From NCBI RefSeq assembly GCF_932526225.1, contig NC_064041.1, forward strand, positions 12,883,951 through 12,947,950: a stretch of DNA of 64,000 nt, read 5' to 3'. This stretch comes from Nematostella vectensis (Eukaryota; Cnidaria; Anthozoa; Actiniaria; Edwardsiidae). Made by a program: the position numbers and the translations under genes. The notes beneath the pieces were generated by a model. That model searched no databases, was not told where the DNA came from, and saw only the letters and a program-made list of their open reading frames with translations. Of this stretch, positions 38,701-50,021 are shown piece by piece; the first letter of the stretch is position 1; each line of letters begins with the position of its first letter.

Positions 38701-41700
38701 CAAGAAACACAAATCAATATTTTAATCATGACTGCCTATCTGGAGTGGGCGGGTGGGCAAAAAAAATGTATTTATATATATATATAAAATATACAATATG
38801 AAATCGGTAGGTTGTGTGCTGCTAGAGCGAATGCGAATAATGGTATGAGTAAAGCATACCTAGTGCTTATCAACAATAATCCCGCATGTCTTAGGCATGA
38901 GGTCAATAGGCGGTGCTTCCTGTGCATGCGAGTGTGAACTGCTGATACCCCATTAGCACCTATGTGTGGTCTAGATTTTTATTAACACTACTGTTATCAA
39001 TAACCACTACAAGACATTTGTTTAATAAATTCATAGGAACTTTGCAACACTTTGTATAAAACTAAATACCTTATCATTTAGATTGTCTTTGGGTACAATG
39101 CCAGGCTTACAGATCATGTCTGCTGCATCACGGCTTGTCCCCGCCTCATTCTTGGTTGGGCATTTGCTGACACAAACCTGGTGAGGTCATTTTAAAAGAT
39201 ATGAATGTACTTGAATAAAACTGTCTGAAAGCACAATTATTTTTTTGTGCCAAGAAAGCTTAAAATTTGCTCAAAATGTATTTTATTTGAAAAAAAAAAC
39301 TAATTGCATGGAAATCTTGTGAAATGGCACTAATGAAACTACATGTTTTATCACTAATTGTTGCCCTAATTTTGAAATCTATCCTGCACACAGTAATCAG
39401 GATCAAGTCCAGACTTTCTTGGAGCAGGGCACCACTAAAATGAGGGGGGGGGGGGGGGAGACGGCAAATAAAACATATGGCAGAGGGTAAATTTCTGGTT
39501 TCTAGCCTCCATATACCTTCAGTAAGCCCTGCCTTGTATTCCATCCTCTAATAGTCCTAACTAAGATGACGTCCCAGTTTATCATGAGCAAGAAAGTAGG
39601 CAACAAGGAACTGTATGACAGGGCTGTCTGTGGCATGATATGGCTTCACCCCTGGATTATTACAGAATAGACTCACAAGATCTATTTGATTCAAACAAAA
39701 AAGTACTCTAATCACCAGCTCTTCTATAAGAATCCAAGCTTTCTTACCTGAGGGGTGTAGCACTTAGGATTTGACAGGCTGGGGATTCCTTTAGGTATAC
39801 ACTTGGTAATGTCAAAAAATACAAGGTACTTCTTATCCCTGCAAGGCAAAGGAAAGCAAGATTAAAGTAAAAGGAATGAATAATGCAAAACCTTCCAACA
39901 ATGGCTCTTGCCTTGTGCACAAGTCGCATCACAAAGCTTTTGCTCTTAACTTGTTTGTTTTGAGAATTTATTAATGGATTTAATACTTTGTAGTCTGTGG
40001 GATTCTCTTGGGACTGCGCAAAAAATGTGTGCAGTAGAAATAGTGGTCACTGTTCTTAACTGATCACACCCAAAGCACACCCTAATCCCAAGCCATGACA
40101 CCCTGTTATACCACAGGACATTATCACACCTAACACGTTAGCCACATCCTATACACAGTGCCGTCTTCAGCCAGTTCAGGAGGAACGTGAATACAAAAGC
40201 CTGACGTCATCGATCAAAACATTGAGGCCCAGTCTCCCTTGCTCTCAACCATATTCACACCAGATTTCAGGATGGCGGATTAGAGAGCGTTTTGTCCATT
40301 CGACTCGATTCCGTTTATCGCAGAATTATGTAGGGCAACAAGCAAACGTGTTGACTTTGTTCATTATTTGAACAACCTATACGCACTACTACATTCCGAG
40401 ACGATCGGGTAAAGTATACTGGGGGAGAAGTTGGAATCACAAAGACTTGTCATGATATGGGAATTATATAAGTTACCAGTAAAAAGGTAACTACATGGAG
40501 TAACTTTGAACATAATTTGTTTTTTGGTTAGTATTTTGTATAGCGGATGGAACGGCAACTGCGAGGAGGCTTTTGTTTAGGTTGTTTACTTCGCAAAGTC
40601 AACATCTGGTCCAAATTCAACCTCGATGGTAGTACTCTGCGATTTTCTGTTTTATTACATGGATGGAATTAGAGCCTTCACGATAAATTTGCTTGGTTCA
40701 ACATTTTATTGGATATTTGCTATCTAAAACCCATACAAGCGCTCAACCAAAACGAGAAAGGATTTGTGTTTTTATTGTCTACTCTACAAAATCAACACAC
40801 TAAAGAGTAAATTTTGCTTTCTTGTTCTTTGAATTGTCTTGAACCTGCAGATCAAGTCAAACAATGAAAGTCATATAGTTGGAATTCACAAGACCCTTAT
40901 ATTTTAGTAGAGGCATATAAGATGTATCAATGCTCAAATAAATGTTACAATTGTAATATTTTCTTGGTATCATCGACCGATCGACCGATCGACCATTCAA
41001 CGATTCCGATTGCGATGCTCTGTCTTTGGCAATTCTTGGCACATTTTAACCCTTATAACACTTTTAAAACTATAAAGAGACTATAAGGACTGTATTTCAA
41101 ATTACACACACGATAGGTAAGGCGAAACACAGGCTTCATCTCACTTCATACAACTGCTCTGATAACTCTATCGCGTAGATGAATAACAGAGACGTTGCTT
41201 CTCAGAGATGTGCACTTTTTAGTAGAGATGTGCACCTCACCAAATTTGGCGAGGGCATAGATTATTCATCACATCCGGGGAAAAATAGTCTCATCACTGA
41301 AAAAAATACATAAGCAAGCTAAAATCAAGGTCCAATATGTGTACCTACCACATTCCTCTTCCAAGACTCTCGGTGCCCTATCGTCGCACTTTGATAAATA
41401 GATATTTATTTGAGAACTCTGGCCGTATTTCACGTCAATCTACTCCGCTAGCCTTCCTCTAGCTTATGCAACAATCAGCTCCTGGATGTAGATCGCGGGC
41501 GCGAAAAAAAAAACAGCTTTTCCGGTCTGCTGTAGTTTTCAAGCACGACTGATGCGTGACCTCAGTGAGACAATAGAAATGATTGTGTTACGCGTTCCTC
41601 CTGAACTGGCTGAAGACCGCACTGATACACCTAAATCTTACTCCATGTCAGGAGCATACTAATATACCAAGCACCCTTTACCACACTGTTACACCAAAGG

Positions 41701-44700
41701 ACATTATCACACGTAAGCAGTGCACTGTTTCAACCCTTGGAAACCCTCACACAATGTGGAACCCTCACTCAACGCATGCACCAAAAACAGAAACATTATC
41801 CTATCCCAAAATACTTACTGCACCTATAAAATAAATCTCTCTTACACTTACTCCTGGAAGCCTCTCTACGGCCCTGTACTGACACCTGTCATTGGAGACA
41901 GCACAATGGGCCTCTTTAGGCAGTTCACCCAAACTGCAAAACCTACAAACTTTCAATGGCACTTTCTGTGCAAACAAATTAGTCTAACTGAAGTGTAACA
42001 GGCTGATGTCTGTGCATGACCTGGTATAACAGGGTGTCAAACTGAAGTGTAACAGGCTGATGTCTGTGCATGACCTGGTATAACAGGGTGTCAAACTGAA
42101 ATTAGTCAAACTCTGGTGAGAAAGACACCCCTGTCCTGACACTGAACATTGGAGACAGCCTATACCTGCACAAATGGGCCACTTCAGGCAATTCACCCAA
42201 ACTCCAAAACCTATAACTTCTCAACAGCACTTTCCGTGCAAACAAATTAGTCAAACTGAAACAAATCTCCTAAACCCAAACCTCCAGATTTTTTTCAGAA
42301 AGATTTCACCATTTAGAAATGTGTTTATACTCACAAGTATGCTGGGTCCTTGCCACAGACTTTTCCTACAAGGAAACAGAATTAACTATACAGTTAATAT
42401 ATGGAATTTACTTGATTTGCTGTGGTATGAGGTTGCACATCATATATATGGGTCCTTATCTTGATAAAAAGATTCTCAGTGACAATATACCTTGTGAATC
42501 CGTTGGAAGCAACAGTCTGTTGATATCTCCCTCTGCGAAAGCTTAAAACACAAAATATCATACCAAATTATTATCAAATCCAGTCCTACTCAGGGTACTG
42601 TAAATACAAAGGATCACAGACTTACCTACAATACCAACAACAACCATGCCAACAATGTAGGCAACAAATATTAAACAGCAGATGATGTCTGTGCATGATC
42701 TGGTGAAAAAAAAAGCAAGAGAAAAGATCTGATGAGAAAATATCTGGTGAGAAAAGATCTGGTGATAACAAAAAAATGCAATCAAGTCAAGTTTACAAGG
42801 GCTGTGTGTAGAATCATCAATAGTTTGAGTGATGTTGAATGTCTTATTAACAACTCTGGTTTCAGATAAGCGTACAACCATTACATTTCATTCCTTTGCT
42901 TTCTTATTTCCCCTGTTGTCAGGAGCAGGAATAATAGATTAGGATGGTTAATTGGTAGTTTTAACATCTTTCTTGTACCTGTCTTCAATAGGACCTTTGA
43001 ACTCTGGGTCATGACTTCTTTTCTTTCCTTAAAATGAATAGGTTTAAGTTAATACAAAAACACACTTAAAGTAAAGATCTGAAAATGACAGGGGGCACAC
43101 AAAAAATGGTGTAGATATGGAAGAACAAGATGCAATGTTTTAATGTCTTTTCTCATTGGATAAAGTCATAAGACTTTCAAGACCCCCTCATATTCATCTC
43201 TTACAAAAAAGTCAATTGGGAAGTACTCAAGAAATAAAATATTTAGGGGTAGGAGAGGGGCTTTTGGGGCTCTAGCCCCACCAGGTTCTACTGTCTGATG
43301 ATGTCTGATGAATGTCTGATAAATTACTCTTATCACCAACACACCTCCCCACCCCTACTGAAGGTTTCACTGTCCATGTCTGACAAAAAAAACATATAAA
43401 ACGCTCTTATCATCACCACCCCACCCCACCCCTGAAAATGGTCCTACTGTCCACGTCTGATATCAACACACCATATGAAGTGCTCCTATCATCACAACCC
43501 ATCCTCAACCAGCGGCGTAGCCAGGATTTTTAACAGGAGGGGGCCCAAAAGGCTCTTTCAAGGCATTTTCTCCTGTATTTTAGATGATGTCTTATACATT
43601 TACTGTATTTTTGGCTGCTAGAAGGGGGGCCCCGGGCCCCCTGGGCCACCCCCTGGCTACGCCCCTGTCAACCCCTACTAAAGTTTAAATTGTCTATGTT
43701 AACAGAACTCGAAACCATGCAAAATTTTAAGGGGCCAAAAGTTTGACCAGTAACACGTAAAATATAGCCCTCATAGCAATCGCAAGGGAAAGATGAGGGA
43801 TAGACCCCGCATGCGAGGGAAAGGATGAAGTGAAAAGTAGATAGATATAGATAGATATGTTTATGAAAACCTTTGGCAGTTCATTTACAATAAACTGAAT
43901 AAGAGGCATCAGTCAAAACATATAGCTCGAACAAGTTACGTATTACATATAGATTTATAAATTAAATTTAGAAGTACAAAAATCACTCTGTGATCCAGTC
44001 TGTTTGTGCGAGGCCTTGGATTAAGAGCATTAAAGTAGGGAAAGGGAGAAAGTTTGCAGCCAACCCCGTGTTTTTTACTGTTTGCCTCTAGTATTTCAAA
44101 TAAAAGCATGTGCGTAGCTGCCTCAAAATAAGCTTGTATGTAAGATCACATTTCATAACGGTTTATTCTCGCCCCTGGCATAGGCAATAAACATCTCTTT
44201 TAGTGGGAAAATTACCCAGCTTCCAGAGCTTAACAAACAAAGAAGTTTTAATGAGAAGGAATAATGATAATGCTATTAATTTAAAATGCCAGAAATGTTT
44301 ACAGCTAAACTTACTAATGCTAGCTCTAAAATGATTAACACCTCAAATAGCGCAGGCAAGGCTCCTCAGCCAACCAGAATGCAATTAGCCTCGTTACATT
44401 AAATGTTTACTGAGTGAACGTTTATACGGAAAAAACAAGGGGTCGGCTGCAAGCCCTCCCTCATCCTTCCCTCGCCATAGCTTCATCTCCATCTCTCTTC
44501 TTCTACTACTTTCCCAATAGTTTTGTCTTGCTATGCAGGCTATGCAAAATAGGGCCTTATATCCAGGGGGGGGGGGGGGGGGGTTGCAGGGTAAAAGGGA
44601 TAGGGATGCTCGTCAGGAAATATGAAAAATACCCCTAAAAAATACCTGCACAACAAAAATTGCTACCCTAAGAAATACCATTTTTTCTCGGATACCCCCT

Positions 44701-45520
44701 AAAAATACCTGAGGCATGTTATAGGTCGACATGGGAAAAAAACCGGGTCTTAGGCTCATCAAAATTAAATCTAACAAAACTAGATAACTACAGGAAAAAA
44801 ATTAAATCTTACAAAACTAGATAACTTTAGGAAAAAAAGATACAAGAACACTCTAAAATTCGTTATAACGATTGTTGTGGTGTACTTGGGGTATCTCGGG
44901 TATCTCAAGCAAGCCATGCTTTGACGGGTTGCAAGTCTTTGGGAAACCACATGTCATATGAATAAGTGACAGATTGGCCGTAAATACTTGTAAATTCTCT
45001 TTTTCAATATTCAAATCAAATAAAAAGTACATCTATATGGTCATTGCATGTAGTATCACCCTCATTTATCGATAAAGAAATGAAAGATGATCAAATAGGG
45101 CTACAAAAATCAAAATTGCCGCATTTTTTGTTATAAAATTTTGACAGAATGCAAATCACGAGGTTTCTAAAGACTGACAACTGCGACATTCAAAATAAGC
45201 TCTATCTTAACTACGTCTCAACCGATCTCAAACAAACTGTAAAATAAATTCTCACGCCGAAATCGACATTGTAAATTAACGGCGACGATGCAATATTGAG
45301 ATTAGGCATGGTTGAGCATAGAAAGGAAAAAGAGAGGGTGATTGAAATACGACGTCTCATATGACAAACACAGCGTACTGGAGAAAATACCAGCCATCCG
45401 TAACATCTAAATGATATCTTATTTCTAACACGATAAAATAATTGCCTAAGTATCTAAAAGTTCAATTAAATGCCTTAGAAAATTTGAATGGCGCTCACCT
45501 AAATCAACTTCGTCGGCCAT
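26736..45520 (-). CDS. SLC44A: SLC44 choline transporter-like protein (CTL family)
   Basis: Polytopic membrane protein of the choline/ethanolamine transporter-like family. There are 28 coding exons: 45520-45499, 43029-42981, 42699-42626, 42541-42491, 42365-42335, 39838-39748, 39177-39070, 38487-38433, 38272-38173, 37972-37930, 37402-37362, 36831-36781, 36226-36165, 35744-35625, 34657-34558, 34394-34302, 33912-33819, 33001-32937, 32626-32497, 32219-32173, 31359-31265, 30785-30746, 30547-30478, 30048-29975, 29583-29513, 29260-29181, 27949-27865, 26857-26736. Phases close throughout, giving 687 aa. Family signatures are [17 protein letters not shown] (first membrane segment), [54 protein letters not shown] and [19 protein letters not shown]. 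Glycosylation sequons NVS, NLT and NTS fall in predicted outer loops. It looks closest to the SLC44A2/4/5 branch. Exon 10 uses a GC donor. Several introns hold arrays derived from splice sites. Confidence 0.95.
27569..27671. repeat. Direct duplication, about 40-bp unit, two copies
   Basis: cgtatcgtgaaataccgtga followed by ccgagg(t/c)cttgaaaatactg occurs at 27569 and again at 27631. A diverged version occurs at about 58607. It lies in the last SLC44 intron, between coding exons 27 and 28. Confidence 0.8.
28108..28325. mobile_element. MITE-like inverted repeat
   Basis: gacctgtctcgcaaaaa and gttgcagggcgcacgcg on the left recur as reverse complements on the right (cgcgtgcgacctgcaac, tttttgcgagaca). 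There is no coding capacity and no clear target duplication. It lies in an SLC44 intron. Confidence 0.65.
28403..29048. repeat. 44-bp minisatellite, about 14-15 copies
   Basis: The unit contains gatctgcttcaagacatgta and gttgtattcaacaagtttgt. Two variant types alternate (tagttg with aacaag, and tacttg with acaaag). There are no unique spacers, so it is not a CRISPR array. It lies in the SLC44 intron between coding exons 26 and 27, about 130 bp from the exon 26 donor. Confidence 0.95.
30172..30433. mobile_element. MITE with about 35-bp inverted ends
   Basis: The left end contains attgtcaccagtttac and the right end its reverse complement gtaaactggtgacaatt, within about 35 bp of paired sequence. 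The interior contains tccgatgatttttaacg, which recurs with the same right-hand end at 59850-59925. The segment lies in an SLC44 intron. Confidence 0.75.
31362..31511. repeat. 70-bp tandem duplication abutting the exon 21 acceptor
   Basis: The segment gcattcaccaataacagaat through gtgagctgagtgaggtt is present at 31362 and 31432, with the start of a third copy at 31502. The first copy begins two bases outside the SLC44 exon 21 boundary, so the polypyrimidine and branch region of that acceptor is duplicated. Confidence 0.9.
32033..32192. repeat. 54-bp array copying the exon 20 splice donor, 3 copies
   Basis: On the minus strand each unit contains CCTTCAGTAGGACCTTGAA followed by GTAAGTGAC. This is the last 19 nt of SLC44 exon 20 plus its donor. 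The unit nearest the exon contains the real junction at 32173; two further copies lie downstream in the intron. Because 54 is a multiple of three, the array produces a spurious long reading frame on the plus strand. Confidence 0.93.
33165..33830. repeat. About 16-bp minisatellite derived from the exon 17 splice donor, about 40 copies
   Basis: On the minus strand the array begins at the real donor of SLC44 exon 17, GCG then GTAAGAAGGC. It continues as repeats of GGGCGGTAAGAAGGCTT with variants GGTAAAAAGG, GGTTAAAAGG and GGAAAGAAGG. On the plus strand it reads as ccgcccaagccttttta-type units. Confidence 0.95.
35115..35624. repeat. 87-bp array beginning at the exon 14 splice donor, about 6 copies
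   Basis: On the minus strand the first unit begins GTAAATACTTGTCATTG, the donor of SLC44 exon 14, and later units begin GTAAGTACTTGTTATCATTG. Unit starts near 35229, 35316, 35403 and 35490 give a period of 87. The first and last units are less regular. Confidence 0.93.
37041..37190. repeat. 76-bp tandem duplication
   Basis: tctaatatgctccagtgccc through gtattgaacaaccctc occurs at 37041 and again, with a few changes, at 37117. Intronic in SLC44, not touching an exon. Confidence 0.85.
39444..39458. repeat. G15 homopolymer
   Basis: Run of 15 G in the SLC44 intron between coding exons 6 and 7. Confidence 0.9.
40156..41624. mobile_element. 1.47-kb non-autonomous DNA transposon with inverted ends
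   Basis: The ends are inverted repeats of about 36 bp: cagtgccgtcttcagccagt on the left, and the right end reverse-complemented reads cagtgcggtcttcagccagt, both followed by tcaggaggaacg. ATACA flanks each side (40151-40155 and 41625-41629) as a probable 5-bp target duplication. No transposase-like reading frame is visible. A small atcgaccg repeat lies near 40975. It lies in SLC44 intron 5. Confidence 0.88.
41884..42250. repeat. Dispersed direct duplication plus two exon-3-like copies
   Basis: A segment with attggagacagc, gcagttcacccaaact and gtgcaaacaaattagtc occurs near 41893-41985 and again near 42148-42257. Between the copies, 41993-42100 is a 54-bp tandem pair. Its minus strand reads TATACCAG then GTCATGCACAGACATCA, nearly identical to the acceptor and first 16 nt of SLC44 exon 3 (CACCAG then ATCATGCACAGACATCA). 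Confidence 0.85.
43511..43667. mobile_element. Short inverted-repeat element, 'cgtagccagg' family
   Basis: Begins gcggcgtagccaggatttt and ends ccccctggctacgcccctg, imperfect reverse complements, with a G-rich segment just inside the left end. The same design occurs at 52651-52800 and 61732-61894. Confidence 0.75.
44566..44710 (+). repeat. G18 run and uninterrupted copy of the 6415 repeat
   Basis: Eighteen G (44566-44583) are followed by gggatgctcgtcaggaaata, aaatacctgcacaacaaaaa and ggataccccctaaaaatacc. This matches the reverse complement of 6415-6735 without the MITE, so it acts as the empty-site reference. It lies in SLC44 intron 1. Confidence 0.7.
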
Positions 45521-46277
45521 TTTGTCGCAAGCCGCCCAGACGATGGAATAGAGGGTGCAGTATCTTAATATATGCAAGATGCTTCCCTAAATGATTACTG
45601 ATCGCCTACGGTGACTTAAAGCACTGTATCGAGTGTGCTTCGCTACACTCATACAGATTTCAAGCAAAATTTAGCGAATCCTGAGAGAAAAGCGGCAAAC
45701 AGATCGAATGCAGGCTTTTCCAGTATTCCGTGATGATGTTTGTCACACAGCGTTGCGTTTCATGGTCGATTGCGTGACATGAGGTCTTTAATATTATTGG
45801 CCCTTATCGAGTTGACTATTCAGCGCTTTTATTTGCATATGCTCGATATGACAGAGACAGAAAATGAGCAACCAATACAAGGAAGTCATTCCACGGCTCA
45901 TACAACATACGTACAACATTTTTTTAAACAATATGATTAAATTATGATTGTGGTGTTGCGATTACCGATGGTGGTAGATGATGATGATGATGACGGTGAT
46001 GATTTACAACGCCTATTGTTTATCATCGTGATGATGATGATATGATGCAGGTGCTAAGGACGATGTTGATGCTGATGATGGCGCTGTCTCAAGATGATGA
46101 TGTTGATAATGATGATGATTATATGATGGCCTGATCGCATAAAATTTCTCGGGGTTCAGCGTAAAAAAAACTATTTTGATTTGTAAACGCGCAAGAGTGA
46201 CCACTACACAGTCCCGACTCGGCGCATCAAGTAAAACGCCTGCGAGCAGACTATGATATAATGATAATAACGACGCT

Positions 46278-46278
46278 G

Positions 46279-46322
<44 letters not shown>

Positions 46323-46331
46323 GTGAGGATG
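46278..46331. repeat. (GAT)n microsatellite
   Basis: About 15 nearly perfect ATG/GAT units, flanked by degenerate ATG-rich sequence from 45970. Reading frames through it are artefacts. Confidence 0.9.
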
Positions 46332-46530
46332 ATTATGATGGTTGTTAGTGGTGGTGGAGATCTTTTTCTTGTACACATGATTATATATTTATTTGATCAT
46401 AAAGGACAATCGCCAAAAAAAAAACATTTGCACAAAAAGACAATCATATAATGATTCTCTGTTGTCTAAAATGGGATGCTTTACTCGATCTATTGTATGA
46501 GTTGTATGAGCTAAAATCGTACAAGCTTAC

Positions 46531-47139
46531 CATTTGTGTTGCCCAGTAACTCACGGCCTTCGCCTAAAATGAATAAAAAACAGTTTATTGCAAATATACT
46601 TTGGTAATTAAAATAAACTTTGACAAGACAAGAGGTTCTATCCGAGAACTTCGCCCTAACCCTGCTTACTTAGCCCGTAATAACTCGTAGAGTGACCTAT
46701 ATTTTACATTTGTCGACTGGACTAAGTTATATTCGTTTGTAATTTAAGTGATATGCACTATTTGATAAATTTTGAATAAGTATTCCTAATTCCTAAAAAT
46801 GCGTCTGAAATGGTATTTTGCTGAAATTTGGAGTTATTTATAGTCTATAGTTTAGGAACCGCGGGACTTGAGAACAGAAATCAGTGCGCACTAATAATTG
46901 ATTTTAGCCAATTGTACATTTGTACAATTTATCTGACTGGGACAATTCTCTCTTGTTTGCAATAAATCTATTGCAATTTTCCAGCTTTTAAACGAGCCTT
47001 TTTTTAGTCTATAGAATAAAAATAATGTTGAAGTTAGTTTAGTAAACTAGTTGCTCGAGTTAAATTTGCGAATACTGTACAGCATAAATGAGACAAACTT
47101 ACTCTTCTTCTCCCCTTCAGCTTTCCCTTCTGGTTCCAT
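46531..47139 (-). CDS. SLC44A: Alternative 5' coding exons of SLC44
   Basis: Two exons, 47139-47103 and 46563-46531, read MEPEGKAEGEKK then SEGRELLGNTNG, with GT-AG junctions. They end in phase 1, exactly as required to join coding exon 2 (43029), giving [14 protein letters not shown]. The main first exon (45520-45499, MADEVDL) ends in the same phase, so the two starts are interchangeable. The alternative form would be 703 aa. The frame is open upstream of this Met to 47331, so an earlier start cannot be excluded. Mammalian SLC44A2 also has two promoters giving different short N-termini. Confidence 0.72.
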
Positions 47140-47968
47140 TACTGCTCGCAAATCCAAGGGACTTAACAAGCCCACAGCTATTAAAATATTATATAAGAAA
47201 GAGAAGAGAGGGACTCGACAGCGGGGTACTTCGATAAGTCTGACTTTTGAGCACTCGGATGCATATTGTGTATGCACAGAGATAACGTCAACCAATGAAA
47301 TTACAGGATCATTGCTCGTGAAATGCTTCACCAGTCATGTGCAGCTTATGCAAATAACACTGCCTTTGTAAATAAATCAATCGCATATCTGTCAACCCCA
47401 AAAAATCTAAAACCTGGAGACTCCTACGAGGGGGTCCAGGTGCGTGCGGGGGAGGGGTGGGGGTGGACATATAAGTAATTGGTTGTGGTTTCTGCTTCTT
47501 TTAGGGTTATGCTAATCTGTTTTGCTGCAACTTTAATAACAATGCAAACAGTTTTACTTTACCATATTACCGTAAATAATCCAATAAGCGCCCCTATCTA
47601 AAGAACGCTTCCCATCTAATAAATGCCACCGTAAGCTTACAAGCTTGAAATGAACGCCCCTCTCTAATAAACGCCCCCCTACCCTCCCTCCAAGCTTAAA
47701 AATAAACGGCACATTCATTTGGCTTCTAGGTGAGGCTTGCTCAATGTCAGGAAAAGCTTGCTACGCATCACGCTTAACGTAATCCTGAATGAGACTAGAA
47801 CTCCACTGCACTTGGGTTTGTTATATTTTTTATAATTTGTTAAGAACGCCCCTCTCTAATAATCGCGTCTCCTATCTGTTGAATTGTCTGATCGGCCATT
47901 GAATGAATTGTCCTAGCTCTAACGGAGGGTACAAAATGCATGTTGCAGGTAAGATGCAGGTTGAGTAC

Positions 47969-48655
47969 AAAATGCAGGTCAGGTGACTTTACGTTTTTTT
48001 TCTCTATTTCATTCAATTTCTACGGCTCACGTGACGCGTTAAAATATTGAATACTTAGATTTTCGTTTATTACTAAGCAATTACGTGACCTTGGGAATAA
48101 TACTAATATCTTGCCAGCGATTTGCTGCACATCAAGCAAACTTGAGTCAAGTAATGTATAACAGTATAAATATCTCAGTAAAAATTGTATAAGAACGTAA
48201 ACCCACGAATTTTCCTCCGCTACATGTTTAACATACCGGTGCACCCCCTACCCCCTTCCTTCCTTTCGAAAATGTCTAGATCCACCCCTGCTGTCCATTG
48301 GACTTATTAAAAAAGCTTTACACTAGTGAACCATTTATCAAACAGATATAGTCACCACATTTTGGAGGTAATTCAATTTATTTTTGGCTGATGAGCAGCA
48401 AATCACTGGCGAGATATTCGTAGTTTTCCCACGGTCACGTGATCTGTGACGTAACCACCTATACATATTTTTTTCACTTGTCCATCTACCATTATACATT
48501 AATTGACCCAAGTATGATTGATGTGCAGCAAAGTCACGGGATTGCTTATGTTTAGTTCTAAAAGAGAATCTGAGCGTCACGTGAGCCGTAGAAATTGAAT
48601 GAAATAGAGGAAGCAAAAAAAAAAAAACTGTAATCACCCGACCTGCATTTTGGCG
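47969..48655. mobile_element. Hairpin-like inverted-repeat element, about 690 bp
   Basis: The left end aaaatgcaggtcaggtgac through tctatttcattcaatttcta and cggctcacgtgacgc recurs as reverse complement at 48572-48655. Inner blocks also pair inversely: cttgccagcgatttgctgc (about 48112) with gcagcaaatcactggcgag (about 48393). A second copy of a gatgtgcagcaaa block lies near 48520. The centre has an unrelated C-rich segment (48236-48290). No reading frame. Confidence 0.75.
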
Positions 48656-50001
48656 CTGGGGGCCCATCATCCCGCATCCCCGTGAAGATTTCATAGCTCC
48701 CGCTTTTGGGTTTGAAATTGGCGTCCATGCGTCAGACTTTTGAGAATATTACACGATCCTCTGTCATCCTCTCCTCATCCAAAGCAATAAGTTTCGAAAT
48801 CATCTGTAGACTACCATGATTAAGAAAAATAGATTTTTTTATCCTCATCATATATATAAAACTACGTACATAAAAATGGATGAGTAAACATTTGTTTTTC
48901 CCCTCGTTATGGAAATAAGATCGCCAAAGTTTTTTGCAGTCCAGTGACTGCAAGCGCGTTCCGTTGTTCCATGTCCTTCCTTTAGCCCCAGTCTCCGTGC
49001 GGTATAGTAGACACCTTGGCGGGAAAAAGAAAGGTGGTCGTTGGTCTCACTTTCGAGAGAGAACGCGCAAATGCGATAAAAAAGAGGGGGTGAGGCGGAC
49101 AATCGGGGTTTTGAAAAGGAATAGTGGGTGGAACCCTGATAACTCAAACCCAAATAACTCTAAACCCGTTTTCCAGTCGAACTGTCGAGTATGAGTTCCC
49201 CAGTTTTACCGTTATCGAATAACTCGTTCTCACTGATAACTCGAAATGTTTTTATTTCTCCCTTGAGGGTTTAAGTAGTACTACGCAGAGCTTACTTCGC
49301 AGTGTGTCGGTGCCCAGGGGCTGGGGCATTTTCGAATTTGTGCACATGCCCCCCCGCCCCACCCGCAAGAAAAGTTTGTCAACCGATCAGTGTTTTTAGA
49401 CTGCTATTGTCATAAAGACAAAGAGGTGCATCTCAGCTCATAGTTGTTTTCCTGCGTACTTTAGACAGTTAAGCCCATTGCTTACTGTTTCCCAGGGCCG
49501 TTGTTTTTTCGCGAGCGAAACGTCAGAGGGAAATACCCCTGGGTTTCAGAGGATGTAAAGGGCTTTATTGTAACATCCCATCAGTTTATTGAGAAAAAAA
49601 AAACAAAATTCGAATATTGTTCGAATATTGAAACAGTGAAAAGGACATACCAAACTTTTTACCTGCTCATCGGCGGGTCCTACCTTTTAACACAATGAGC
49701 CCAAACCGGCCTGTAACGGCTTTAAAAAGAACCCACAACCCAAAAAATTCATAAATGCAAAATAAAAGGTCTATAAGATAAATGGTCTTGAAGATATGCA
49801 TCCAACGAAGTTGATAGCAACTACTTTTTACCGAAATAATAGCTCAGGTTCTTCAAATTTCAAATCGAACAAGGAAAGAAAAGCAGAATCACCCCTCTTA
49901 ACAAAACGCTCAAAATACCACATAAGGAACGTAAGGAAGAGACCGGCAAACACAGCTCAAGACAGAAATAGACAGGCGCCGCAGACCATTATTTTTTTGA
50001 C

Positions 50002-50021
50002 GGGGGGGGGGGGGGGGGGGG
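50002..50021. repeat. G20 homopolymer
   Basis: Run of 20 G, then A and four G, in intergenic sequence. Confidence 0.9.

Noticed and set aside
46013-46378. Minus-strand 121-aa frame with I- and H-rich runs
   Set aside because: It is translation of the GAT microsatellite and neighbouring degenerate repeats.
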